Position numbers and translations under genes: made by a program
Part shown: positions 24,461-33,317 of the stretch, piece after piece
Position numbering within the stretch: position 1 is the first letter of the stretch
Layout: the number at the start of each line of letters is the position of its first letter
The notes under the pieces: generated by a model
Databases searched by the model: none
Seen by the model: only the letters and a program-made list of their open reading frames with translations
Told to the model about the DNA's origin: nothing
Source: Lewinellaceae bacterium
GTDB lineage: Bacteria > Bacteroidota > Bacteroidia > Chitinophagales > Saprospiraceae
Assembly: GCA_020636155.1 (NCBI GenBank)
Contig: JACJYM010000006.1
Location: 62,001-126,000, forward strand
DNA length: 64,000 bases
Direction of reading: 5' to 3'

Positions 24461-24484
24461 AAATCGTTCTGAAAACGATTTTTG
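24461..24484. repeat. Small hairpin, partly repeated at 25148
   Basis: AAATCGTT and AACGATTT pair around CTGAA and are followed by Ts. The core GTTCTGAAAACGAT occurs again near 25147-25160, so it belongs to the local repeat family. Confidence 0.5.
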
Positions 24485-24659
24485 TGATTCTAGGACAGAA
24501 AGGCCTTATAGTTTTTAGTCAAAACAAGAACTAAAATCCGTTAAAAACAGGCTGGTGTTTGACGACGAAGGAGGAGTTTCAGGCTGTTTAGGATTTTAGG
24601 AGGGTTTTGGCGTTAAAAAAAGTATACAGCCTTGATTTTTTGTTTCTTTTGGATCAAGC

Positions 24660-24800
24660 CTAAAGAAAGTTGAAATGGACGTGACTAGCATTTTTTGTTT
24701 CTTTTGGGGCAATGCCAAAAGAAAGGAATAAAAAGACGTATTTCGCAACAAATAGTTTTGTCATAATTTTTGCGATGGAGGCATACGCCAAACGGGTAGG
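24660..24800. repeat. Dispersed repeat copy A
   Basis: It contains AAAGAAAGTTGAAATGGACG, GTGACTAGCATTTTTTG, the TTTCTTTTGG/CCAAAAGAAA hairpin (24698-24724) and the TAGTTTTGTCATAATTTTTG block, then an AAACGGGTAGG tail. It is nearly identical to copy C. Confidence 0.85.
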
Positions 24801-25363
24801 TTGTTGTATAGCCCCGGTAGCATTGATAATAAACTCCCATTCGGGCTATCAAAATTTGGTGATCAGCATAAAACGAAAGGAAGCTAAACGGGGGAATTCA
24901 ATTCGACGTGTATTAAAAGCCCAAACATCCTTTGCGCACGTTTCGTAACATTTTGCGGGCAATCAAGAAAGATAATTCACCCCTTGCAGGGGCATAAAGG
25001 GATTGGCCGCGTTGTACAGGGCTAATATATCGTGGGGCTGCAATGCCAAAAGGAAAGGGATAATAAATCCTCCCAGCCCTGCGAGCAGCCCATCCAAAGG
25101 GCAGTGCTGAGAACAACATGCGAGAATTTCACGAGAATTATGATTCAAATGCAGTTCTGAAAACGATATTTCTGTTCTTTGAGTTGTCACGATCCAGCGA
25201 TAAGGAACGAAAGGTCGGAATTGCGTTTTCGGATAAGAAGCCGCGAGGATTATTCCAATTCAAACGATAAGAATTCGTCATGAAAGAAAAACTAAACGAT
25301 CCCAGCGCCGAAAAAGGAAGCATGGAGACCTGAAAGAGACTGGTGCGAAGCAATCGCCTTATC

Positions 25364-25475
25364 GTGACTAGCATTTTTTGTTTCTTTTTGGGGCAATGCC
25401 AAAAAGAAAGGAATTAAAAAGTGGAATTCGATAAAAATAGTTTTGTCATAATTTTTTGCGATGGGGGCAAAAATA
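25364..25475. repeat. Dispersed repeat copy B
   Basis: The same lead-in and hairpin (TTTCTTTTTGG 25381-25391, CCAAAAAGAAA 25399-25409), with a diverged middle and the TAGTTTTGTCATAATTTT block. The preceding CCTGAAAGAGAC element recurs near 25489 before a shrunken copy. Confidence 0.8.
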
Positions 25476-25587
25476 ACATAAAAGCGAACCTGAAAGAGAC
25501 GGTGCGCGTTATCGACTAGTTTGTTTCTTTGGGCAATGCCAGGAATAAACGTGTTTACATGGTTTTAGAAATCTTCGACGTTTAGCC

Positions 25588-25760
25588 TCAAGCCTAAAGA
25601 AAGTTGAAATGGACGTGACTAGCATTTTTTGTTTCTTTTTGGGGCAATGCCAAAAAGAAAGGAATAAAAAAGACGTATTTCACAACAAATAGTTTTGTCA
25701 TAATTTTTGCGATGGGGGCATAAATTACGCCAAAACGGGTAGGGTTATCATTTTTAGCCC
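25588..25760. repeat. Dispersed repeat copy C
   Basis: The fullest copy: lead-in, hairpin arms at 25632-25642 and 25650-25660, the TAGTTTTGTCATAATTTTTG block and the AAACGGGTAGGG tail, then a hairpin-rich AGCCCCGC...CCCCTTCGGGGCT segment to about 25800. Degenerate fragments continue to about 25890. Confidence 0.85.
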
Positions 25761-25958
25761 CGCACGTTGTACGAGGCTAAAGACATTACACCCCTTCGGG
25801 GCTATTTTTAGGGCAATGCCAATTAGAAAGCCAAAATGTTTGCGACTCCCATCTTTTGTTTCATTTTGGTGCAATTCCAAAAGGAAGGAAAATAAATCTG
25901 ATCATGGCAAAAATCAGTTAATAGCCTTACTTACATTATCGTGAAATCATAAAAACAT

Positions 25959-28559
25959 CTACAACTGAAGTTTGATTCCAAGGTTGAACGTCCTTTCTAG
26001 CAGTGGTACATCCGTCCCAACCGATACGAATTGATGATTTTCAACGGGTAATTTGAAAAGTTGCTGTCGGTATTTGACATTCAATCTATCAAACACATTA
26101 AAGACGCAAAAATAGATTTTAAGAGGCTTTTCTAACCAATTAAATTCATAACTTACTCCAAGGTCATTCCTTATGTAGTCAGGTAGATATCGGTATTGAT
26201 TTTTAAAGTGCTCTTCTTCACGGTCTTTCGGCGATAGTAGTACTCGTTGGTCCAAATACCGCTTTCCACTGGTGTACACAAAAGTATAATCCAGCTGAAA
26301 TCCATGATAGGTATAGCTATTAAGCCATTTTAATTGATGTCTCCGGTCAGATGCACTTGGGTGATACTCACCATTTGCAATTTCCTTAAATGAAACCAAG
26401 TTTTTACTAAGACTGTAACTTAAAAAGCTTTTAAAATTGCTCCATTCCTTACTAATGGATAAGTCCATCCCATAATAGCGACCACTGCCTCTTACGAATT
26501 TGTAGTTACCAATTTGTGGTATTCCGACCTCGCCTTCCTGAAATTCATTTTTGGTTTTGACAACTTGACTGATGTTTCTGAGAGTTTCGTAATAGAACTC
26601 GATATCTATCACAAAATCATCGATTATGTGCTTCATTCCGAGCATCGTTTTTAAAGCATTTTGAATCGGCACGTTATATCCATCTGATATGAGATAAAGC
26701 TCAATATCTTGTCCCAAACGCTGTTCAAAATTGAGGGTATTAATAAATTGATTGTAGTATGAGATGGAGGCTCGATAAGAACTACGCATAGAAGGCCTAT
26801 AATTCATGCTTGCACGAGGTGAAAAGTATAAATTGTGATTTTCAGAATAAAAACTCGACCGAATTCCTAGGTCGAAGTCCAATTTTTTAGAAAAATGATG
26901 GGCAATACCACCATATAGTGTAAATATGGATGCATGATTGAGCTGAGAAGTGATAATTGAGTCCTCTTCACTGACGGTTAATTCACTTTCGAAGTTTTGA
27001 ATATTAAGCCCAAATTGAATATCATCTTTTTCTTGTTTAAGCTCATGATGACTGATAAAGTTCGTTAATTTGATTCCGTTTCCAATCTCATTATTGATTT
27101 GATTGATGACCATACTGTCACCCAAAGGCAGCAAGAGGGTGGTGGACCCTTCTTGTTGAAGTTCATTTTTATAGCTACTCTGTGAGAGACTGTACTGACT
27201 TTGGTAATGGTTATTGGAATAGTAATAATTGAGTCCATAAGCATCATTGTCCCATTCAGATTCTTCACCAAATTCATGCAAGGAATTCATCGGCATGTCA
27301 CCTAGATTGACATTATTTTGGAAAAAAATATTAGAATAATATAGATCCTTGCTAGAAAAATAATTGACATTGATTTTGTGATTAAAATTGAATTGATAAT
27401 CATATTTGATGTTTAAGTCCTGAAAACTAAATTCTGGTGACGATTCCACATTAACCTCATTTAATTCGTTCACTTCCAGATTTTCAACATCAGGTGGCAT
27501 AAATCCAGATGAATTTTCAATTTGACTACCAATATTGAAAAGAGTTTTTCGAAAATTAATGGCTAAGTTGTGATTTTGGTTTGGTATGGAGGCTTGCAAT
27601 GTGGAACTCAACAAATTTAAATCAAGCAAAGCCGAAGGTTTATCCTTTGCAGGGATAGACGTAAGACTCACTAACCCCCCGGTTTTTCCACCATATTTAA
27701 GAGGAAGTACTGTTTTGTAAACTTCAGCTTTTTGAATGTAATAGGCATCGATATTGGAAAATATTCCAAAATAATGGTTGGCATTAAGTATAGGTAGCTC
27801 ATCTAATATAATCAGGGTTTCGTCGGATTCGTGGCCTCTGATTGCGATGCCGGATTCATTGTCATTGTGTGCTGATATGCCCGGTAGATATTGCAATTTT
27901 CGGAGTGCATCAGAACCCATGAGATTTCCCAATTCCGTGGAATTCAAATTGTTGAATGTCATTACTCCATTGAGGGAATTAGATATTTCCAGGTTTTTCT
28001 TGGAATGTATTTCGATTGGGTCAATCACAAAATATCTCGATGTGAGTGCAATGATATTAGAGTTTTTCAGATCCTTACCCGCAAAGGTTATGGGATTAAA
28101 AAGTGCATTATTAATGAAATAATTGGAAGTTTCAATAATTTGATCATCTGATAGCATTACCAGTCCATCCACGTCGCTGATGGCAATGACTTTACTAGAA
28201 TTATCAATGATTTCTACATTCGGAATGGGTGTGAAATCATTGCGGTCATAAATGGTGATTTCTATTTTTCCACCCTGATTCGCATATTTTTTTCTAATAA
28301 GATAATAAGTATCCGAGAGTTTGATACATTCCAACTTGTTTTCATTGCACAATGCCAAAATGGTATTCTCTAGCGAAGCATTATTTTTGCCCTCTATGCT
28401 GATTTCATTCAATGAATTCTGGTCGTATGCAAATTCAACACCATATTCTTGCGAGAGCTCTGATAGATAAGTAGGTAGTTTATTGGCATTATTTTTTTGA
28501 CCATAAAGCAGCGAATGGCAAGTCAGAAAAATTGTGATGATACCAAAGATTGATTTCAT
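25959..28559 (-). CDS. TonB-dependent receptor with STN signalling domain
   Basis: An 866-residue outer-membrane receptor of FecA type. After a signal peptide, an STN (secretin/TonB N-terminal) domain spans about 25-90, then a carboxypeptidase-like regulatory segment, the plug (LRKLQYLPGISAHNDNESG and IAIRGHESDETLI), and a beta barrel to the end. The STN domain is the part that contacts FecR, matching the genes upstream. The ligand is unknown. I chose ATG 28559 over 28595, because it starts a good signal peptide and sits 4 bases after the fecR stop instead of overlapping it. It is last in the operon. Confidence 0.9.
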   Translation of the reverse strand: MKSIFGIITIFLTCHSLLYGQKNNANKLPTYLSELSQEYGVEFAYDQNSLNEISIEGKNNASLENTILALCNENKLECIKLSDTYYLIRKKYANQGGKIEITIYDRNDFTPIPNVEIIDNSSKVIAISDVDGLVMLSDDQIIETSNYFINNALFNPITFAGKDLKNSNIIALTSRYFVIDPIEIHSKKNLEISNSLNGVMTFNNLNSTELGNLMGSDALRKLQYLPGISAHNDNESGIAIRGHESDETLIILDELPILNANHYFGIFSNIDAYYIQKAEVYKTVLPLKYGGKTGGLVSLTSIPAKDKPSALLDLNLLSSTLQASIPNQNHNLAINFRKTLFNIGSQIENSSGFMPPDVENLEVNELNEVNVESSPEFSFQDLNIKYDYQFNFNHKINVNYFSSKDLYYSNIFFQNNVNLGDMPMNSLHEFGEESEWDNDAYGLNYYYSNNHYQSQYSLSQSSYKNELQQEGSTTLLLPLGDSMVINQINNEIGNGIKLTNFISHHELKQEKDDIQFGLNIQNFESELTVSEEDSIITSQLNHASIFTLYGGIAHHFSKKLDFDLGIRSSFYSENHNLYFSPRASMNYRPSMRSSYRASISYYNQFINTLNFEQRLGQDIELYLISDGYNVPIQNALKTMLGMKHIIDDFVIDIEFYYETLRNISQVVKTKNEFQEGEVGIPQIGNYKFVRGSGRYYGMDLSISKEWSNFKSFLSYSLSKNLVSFKEIANGEYHPSASDRRHQLKWLNSYTYHGFQLDYTFVYTSGKRYLDQRVLLSPKDREEEHFKNQYRYLPDYIRNDLGVSYEFNWLEKPLKIYFCVFNVFDRLNVKYRQQLFKLPVENHQFVSVGTDVPLLERTFNLGIKLQL

Positions 28560-28563
28560 ACCC

Positions 28564-29529
28564 TTATTCTGAAATAATGATTTCTGATCCTTCAATTTTC
28601 CAGTTCAAATGTAGTGGCCAGCAAATAGATTCTAGTGCTTGATCTCGGTCAGAGGTCGTAAAAAATCCAGTATATTGGATGTTTTGAATGCTTTCTGGCA
28701 GTATTACTTTTATATCAAATTGTCGTTGGAAATCGTCTATCACTTCGGAAAGTTTTCGATTATGATAACTGTATTTTCCATTAATCCAACTATAGCGTTC
28801 CGAATTTTCAGCCATCTCAAGTTGGCCATTACGGTTTGATTCGCAGGATTGATTGGGCTTGAGGATGACCTCGTTTTGCCGGTTTTTCACTTTTACACTA
28901 CCGGTGATACATTCCACAGCAAAGTGATTATTTCTTACTTTGACATTAAAACTCGTTCCAAGTACCGTTACATTTCCTAACTCTGTATTAACGATAAATT
29001 CACTGCCTTTCTGAACCTCAAAGAAGGCCTCACCCTTTAATTCGAGAGTTCTATTATTTATAAACTTTGACTCATTATAGCTTAATTTACTTTCAGAATT
29101 GAGCTTCACCACCGAATTATCAGGCAGTGTAATATTGTCAACTTGAGCCAATCCCGTATTATAATTTACGGTCGAATTGAAAGAAAATTTATTGATAAGT
29201 AGTAGTAGTAAGGATGCCGCAAGGGCCAAGCCAAATAATTTGATTATTCGGCTTTTTTCAAACCCTGTCTCTTCAATTATTGTACTTGTGGTCGATTGGT
29301 CTATCCTTTGCCAAATTTTTTCTTTTAATTCTGTATCTGCAATTGGATTTTCTTTAATTGATTCTAAAATCTTTTGAGCTTCGGTGACGATATTCTGATT
29401 TTTTGGGTCTGAAACTAACCAAGTACCCCAGTCTTTATCACCGACTAAGCTAGTGTTTTTCAGGTATCTTACGAATGAATCATCTTGTAATAAGTCTAAA
29501 GTATAATCGTGTAAAGATTCTTCTTCCAT
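28564..29529 (-). CDS. FecR-type anti-sigma/signal transducer
   Basis: A 321-residue protein with a cytoplasmic N-terminal part (about 1-90), one transmembrane helix (LFGLALAASLLLLLINKF), a periplasmic FecR domain (about 120-220) and a C-terminal DUF4974-like STN-fold domain. It should carry the signal from the receptor STN domain to the sigma factor. It lies between a zincin lipoprotein gene and the receptor gene, all on the same strand. Confidence 0.92.
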   Translation of the reverse strand: MEEESLHDYTLDLLQDDSFVRYLKNTSLVGDKDWGTWLVSDPKNQNIVTEAQKILESIKENPIADTELKEKIWQRIDQSTTSTIIEETGFEKSRIIKLFGLALAASLLLLLINKFSFNSTVNYNTGLAQVDNITLPDNSVVKLNSESKLSYNESKFINNRTLELKGEAFFEVQKGSEFIVNTELGNVTVLGTSFNVKVRNNHFAVECITGSVKVKNRQNEVILKPNQSCESNRNGQLEMAENSERYSWINGKYSYHNRKLSEVIDDFQRQFDIKVILPESIQNIQYTGFFTTSDRDQALESICWPLHLNWKIEGSEIIISE

Positions 29530-29540
29530 ATCTTGAAATT

Positions 29541-29996
29541 TTATTCAAATAATTCGTCTAAATATGATTCTCTTGTTTCTTCGGTATAATTTGGAATGCA
29601 GTTGGTTGTCCCAGATTGCATTATAGTGACACAGTTTCCTTGAGCATCTTTTTCATCATTATGCACCCGATCAAGAACGCAATGTCCCAATTCATGAAAA
29701 ACCACATATTCTTTCTCCAAGTCATTGCTTTTATTCCAATATACAATATCGATTTCTATCCGGTTGGGACTATCCGTATTGTGTCGGCAAAGCCCGGCTA
29801 CACCATTATCCGGAATGTCAAAAATGTATGCTTCCAGATTAGCAATACGTCCGCTTACGTCAACTCCTCTGAGTTTTGCCTCTTTTTCAAATCGGTCAAT
29901 ATAGGGCTTCATATAACTATCGACGTGTAATTCATCTTCTTTTGAGCAGGCACTGAGGATGATTAGCATACTGAAAAATAAATATTTTACATTCAT
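29541..29996 (-). CDS. Putative zinc metallopeptidase lipoprotein in a FecI/FecR operon
   Basis: A 151-residue exported lipoprotein (lipobox LSAC). The motif HELGHCVLDRVH (H101, E102, H105, with H112 nearby, counting from the ATG at 29996) is a zincin HExxH site, and TIMQSG further on resembles a metzincin Met-turn. There is no Gly at the canonical metzincin place, so it is not a standard subfamily. The role is unknown. Its place between the sigma factor and FecR genes suggests it belongs to the signalling unit. ATG 29996 was preferred over 30005 because it begins a compact signal peptide. Confidence 0.75.
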   Translation of the reverse strand: MNVKYLFFSMLIILSACSKEDELHVDSYMKPYIDRFEKEAKLRGVDVSGRIANLEAYIFDIPDNGVAGLCRHNTDSPNRIEIDIVYWNKSNDLEKEYVVFHELGHCVLDRVHNDEKDAQGNCVTIMQSGTTNCIPNYTEETRESYLDELFE

Positions 29997-30045
29997 TGAT
30001 AGCAATTGTTAATTATGTAAGTCATTATTTGTTGTTTTGTACTCA

Positions 30046-30609
30046 TTAAAACATAAGTATTGTCAATAAAATTATCATGCCTAGGCTTTTTCTTAGTTTT
30101 GACAATGCTGAATTACAAAGATTTCTCGCAGATTGATAATTAATGTTCATGATCTCGCAAATACGTTCATAGTCGTAGTCCATTTCATATTTTAAATGTA
30201 AAATTTCCCTCTGCCTGGATGACAAATATTGCAAGGCGGCTTGGATGTTTTTTTGCTTTTCTTCGTAAAGTTCACTGTGAATAATTTCAGATTGGATGTT
30301 TGTGTCTGTTCCAGTATTACTTAGATTGTCGGCATTATCGGTGACACTGAGATTTTGAAGATTTTTAATAATTCTCCTTCTCAGACTGACGGTGAGATAG
30401 GGTCTGATTTGGTCAATTGGCGATAAACCCTCTCGCTTCTCCCAAAGATATACAAACATATCGTGAATAGAATCTTCGATTAATTGATCGTCTGTCGTTA
30501 GTCTTTTACAGTAATTATAAAGATAGTCGAATTCGTCATTGTAAATTAATCGTAATGACTCGTGATCACCCTTTCTTAAATTTTTCCAATATTGATGTTC
30601 TTCTATCAA
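30046..30609 (-). CDS. ECF RNA polymerase sigma factor (FecI-like)
   Basis: A 187-residue sigma-70 factor with region 2 (SIHDMFVYLWEKREGL) and region 4 (LSSRQREILHLKYEMDYDYERIC). It ends in a hydrophobic tail GMIILLTILMF, which may tether it to the membrane. It heads the operon with the zincin lipoprotein, FecR and the receptor. A minus-strand TACATTTG box precedes it. Confidence 0.93.
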   Translation of the reverse strand: MIEEHQYWKNLRKGDHESLRLIYNDEFDYLYNYCKRLTTDDQLIEDSIHDMFVYLWEKREGLSPIDQIRPYLTVSLRRRIIKNLQNLSVTDNADNLSNTGTDTNIQSEIIHSELYEEKQKNIQAALQYLSSRQREILHLKYEMDYDYERICEIMNINYQSARNLCNSALSKLRKSLGMIILLTILMF

Positions 30610-30652
30610 CGTCGTAAAATATTTTTGAAATAAAAATTAAATAAATTGAGTA

Positions 30653-30660
30653 CAAATGTA
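30653..30660 (-). promoter_or_regulatory. Bacteroidota -7 box for the sigma/FecR operon
   Basis: The minus strand reads TACATTTG (TAnnTTTG) 44 bases before the sigma factor ATG. The -33 element is unclear. Confidence 0.45.
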
Positions 30661-30752
30661 AAAACTAATACTTAACACACTAAAGCGAGCATAAAAAGAA
30701 TTTTATTCGTGGTATTGATACGGTATTAACGTCTAAATGTTTTAAAGTTCGC

Positions 30753-30760
30753 TATTTTTG
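30753..30760 (+). promoter_or_regulatory. Bacteroidota -7 box for the three-module lipoprotein
   Basis: TATTTTTG, an exact TAnnTTTG match, 33 bases before the ATG at 30793, divergent from the sigma operon promoter about 100 bases away. Confidence 0.45.
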
Positions 30761-30792
30761 TCAAATAATTTTATGAATTAAAAAATTAGATT

Positions 30793-31764
30793 ATGCTTAG
30801 AAAAAGTGTTTTTTTGAATCTCTCGCTGCTGTTTGTATTAGGATTTTTTGTGAGTTCTTGTAGTAAGGACTCTGATGTCGCGACCACGGAGAATTTTGTA
30901 TTTGATGATGGTAGAGGACTTGGATGTTTGGAATTTGTATATCCCATCTCATTAACACTGCCTGATGGTACTATTCTAGAAGTGAATAGTGATGCTGAAA
31001 TGAAAAAAGCTTTAAAAGGAGCTAGTGGCCCACATGCCAATCACGCAAAACCAGAATTTGTGTATCCATTTGATGTCATAAACATGGATGGAGATCAGGT
31101 CACTGTGGAGGATTTGGAAAGTTTTAAAACGCTTTTGGAGGACTGCGACAAGGTTAAGGATAACGATCATCCGGATGGGCCAATAGGAAAAGCACATTTA
31201 GGTCGATTAGTAGGCTTATTGTTTGGTAATGACTGCTTTACTTTGACTGATGGGTTGAGTGTGAGTGTAGGTGATAAAGTGATAACTGCGACAAGTGCGG
31301 AAGAGTTAAAAACTTTATTGGATGAGTATATTCAAAGTGTGGATGTACTTGTGCCTAGACCAGAATTAGTATTTCCAATCAATGTGACATTGGCTGATGG
31401 ATCAGAAGTATCTATTGAGAATCAGGATGAATTGAAATCATTGTTAGATGATTGTGGATTTAGTAAGGGAGATGGTCCGAAAGGTCACAATGGTCATCCA
31501 CATAAATTCATTAGATTACTTGATAATGACTGTTTTAGTGTGGTATTTCCGGTTAGCTTTGTATTCCCGGATGACAGCACTGTAGAAGTCAATAGTGCAG
31601 ATGAACTTCAAGCAGCTATAGAGGCTTTTGTTGCTGCCAATCCTGATGTTCATGTAAAGCCGATGTTGGTATTTCCTGTTGATTTGATATTGGCTGATGG
31701 ATCTGAAGTAACGGTTAATTCCAAGGAAGAACTAGAGGTGATTATCAAAAATTGTCACGATTAA
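30793..31764 (+). CDS. Lipoprotein of three cysteine-bounded repeat modules
   Basis: A 323-residue secreted lipoprotein (lipobox VSSC, C23). The rest is three tandem modules of about 74 residues, each starting and ending with Cys: C45-C118, C148-C221 and C247-C321, with spacings of 73, 73 and 74. Each module holds two half-units of the pattern FPxxLxxxDGSxVxVxSxxEL. The cysteines are probably disulfide-bonded in the periplasm or on the surface. I do not recognise the family. It diverges from the sigma/FecR operon, which hints at a shared theme, and it ends in a clear terminator. Confidence 0.85.
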   Translation: MLRKSVFLNLSLLFVLGFFVSSCSKDSDVATTENFVFDDGRGLGCLEFVYPISLTLPDGTILEVNSDAEMKKALKGASGPHANHAKPEFVYPFDVINMDGDQVTVEDLESFKTLLEDCDKVKDNDHPDGPIGKAHLGRLVGLLFGNDCFTLTDGLSVSVGDKVITATSAEELKTLLDEYIQSVDVLVPRPELVFPINVTLADGSEVSIENQDELKSLLDDCGFSKGDGPKGHNGHPHKFIRLLDNDCFSVVFPVSFVFPDDSTVEVNSADELQAAIEAFVAANPDVHVKPMLVFPVDLILADGSEVTVNSKEELEVIIKNCHD

Positions 31765-31787
31765 TAAAGGTTCGCAATAAATAGTTT

Positions 31788-31820
31788 AAAAGCCTATTCA
31801 GCAATGAGTAGGCTTTTTTC
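31788..31820 (+). terminator. Intrinsic terminator after the three-module lipoprotein
   Basis: AAAAGCCTATTCA, a GCAA tetraloop and TGAGTAGGCTTTT form a stem of about 13 pairs, with one G-T, followed by TTTTTTC. Confidence 0.85.
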
Positions 31821-31826
31821 TTTGAG

Positions 31827-33314
31827 TTAATGAGGACTATTATTTTTCTTAGAGATCAAATTGTCAATGATATTATTAGCTTCTTCAGAAATATGTAAAT
31901 AATATGCCCCTAAAGTCGATAAAAGGGTAATCAATCCTCCTTTGTACACAATGTTCAGAATGTGACTGTCCACACTAGGTAAATAGCTTGCAATGATCAA
32001 AATAATACTAAATAATATTCCAATTTTCACCGTCGCAATACTAAAAGGATGCATGTTGAATTTAAAATATATAAGAAATAATTTTAATATATTATAAATT
32101 GATATTGAGATAAAAGTTGCCATGGCAGCGCCAGATACACCATAGTCTGTAATGAGAATATAATTGAGAACTATGTTAGACAAACCCAGCAAAAGGATAA
32201 ACCAAAGATTGTATCTATAATAAGCGGAATAGGCGATGATGGCGCCATTAGTTCCTGTAATCATATCAACTATTTTTCCCAACCCTAGGAACAGAAATAT
32301 GGACATTCCACCTGCGAAACTCTCAGGTTTTACCGACAGTTGGAACAGATCTGGGAGACAAACCATCATGCCCACGAATAAATAAGAGCCCACTAAAAAG
32401 AGGTTGGTAGATGATTTTTTATAGACCTCTTCAATGTGAGCAAAATCTTGGTTTTCTATCGACTGTGAAACAATGGGATTGGAGATTTGATACACAGAAT
32501 TGGTTGGAATGTTTATAACATTGGCCATGAAATACACCATATTATACAATCCATTGCTGGCATATCCTATCAAGATCGGAATCATGACCGAGTCAAGCCT
32601 AAAAGTTAGGCTACTGCCTAAGCTTGTGAGACTGTTATAGCTCAAATACCGGGCTATTTCTTTCCATTTTTTTCTAAATGCCTCTGGATACCACCCAAAT
32701 TTTAATCCACCGAGATGTTTCAAATAAAATACGAGTGCTAGTAAAGTAATTACGTAAAAAATTACGATTAAATAGCTGAATGATTTCCAAGATATATATC
32801 CTGAATAGCAGATGAGAAATATAATTGGGAGATAAATTTTATAAGAAAAAGTCTGAATCAAGCTAGGAATTACTATCCTTTTGAGATTGGAGGCGAATGA
32901 AATAAAAATGGAACTCAAGCTTATTAAAATAACAATCAGTAGAATGACAGTTTCATTTTGTTCAAGCACTTGAGAATTGCCGAAAATATCAACAAATGCA
33001 TAAAACTGTCCCTTAAATAAATAAAAAGCAAGTACGAATATGAGATTGCTCACCAAGCTTATAAAAAGTACAAGACTTAAAAAACCTCGATTATTGGCAT
33101 CATCCTTAAATTCTCTAAAAAACCTCACGACCACACCCGTAATCCCCAAACTTGCAAAAGGCAAGAGCAGATATGCCATACTAACGAGCATATTAGCATA
33201 GCCATAGAGCTCATCATCTTTTGGGTAAATATACATGATACTCACAACACCAATGAGAGTTGCCACGAGATTGACAAGTGAAAACTTAATTGATTGCCGT
33301 TGTATTATGCCCAT
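31827..33314 (-). CDS. Polysaccharide flippase (Wzx/oligosaccharide transporter family)
   Basis: A 495-residue inner-membrane protein with about 12-14 hydrophobic segments throughout and few loops, typical of the MOP superfamily of lipid-linked oligosaccharide flippases. It is last in the surface-glycan operon, 3 bases after the upstream gene. It should move the finished repeat unit across the inner membrane. No Wzy polymerase is seen in the window. Confidence 0.88.
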   Translation of the reverse strand: MGIIQRQSIKFSLVNLVATLIGVVSIMYIYPKDDELYGYANMLVSMAYLLLPFASLGITGVVVRFFREFKDDANNRGFLSLVLFISLVSNLIFVLAFYLFKGQFYAFVDIFGNSQVLEQNETVILLIVILISLSSIFISFASNLKRIVIPSLIQTFSYKIYLPIIFLICYSGYISWKSFSYLIVIFYVITLLALVFYLKHLGGLKFGWYPEAFRKKWKEIARYLSYNSLTSLGSSLTFRLDSVMIPILIGYASNGLYNMVYFMANVINIPTNSVYQISNPIVSQSIENQDFAHIEEVYKKSSTNLFLVGSYLFVGMMVCLPDLFQLSVKPESFAGGMSIFLFLGLGKIVDMITGTNGAIIAYSAYYRYNLWFILLLGLSNIVLNYILITDYGVSGAAMATFISISIYNILKLFLIYFKFNMHPFSIATVKIGILFSIILIIASYLPSVDSHILNIVYKGGLITLLSTLGAYYLHISEEANNIIDNLISKKNNSPH

Positions 33315-33317
33315 GGG

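Larger units (their letters stand above)
24228..25958. other. 1.7-kb non-coding region of decaying dispersed repeats
   Basis: No supported gene. From about 24460 on, the sequence is a patchwork of related repeats at different stages of decay: hairpin copies around the TTTCTTTTTGG...CCAAAAAGAAA stem, a GTGACTAGCATTTTTTG lead-in, a TAGTTTTGTCATAATTTTTG block, and a CCCCTTCGGGG hairpin. The small open frames in this region are repeat translations and change frame between copies. Confidence 0.75.

Noticed and set aside
24712..25374. Small open frames in the repeat patch
   Set aside because: They translate repeated DNA, change frame between copies, and have no consistent product.
30786..31040. 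Minus-strand frame opposite the three-module lipoprotein
   Set aside because: It is a shadow of a well-supported gene with lipobox and repeats.
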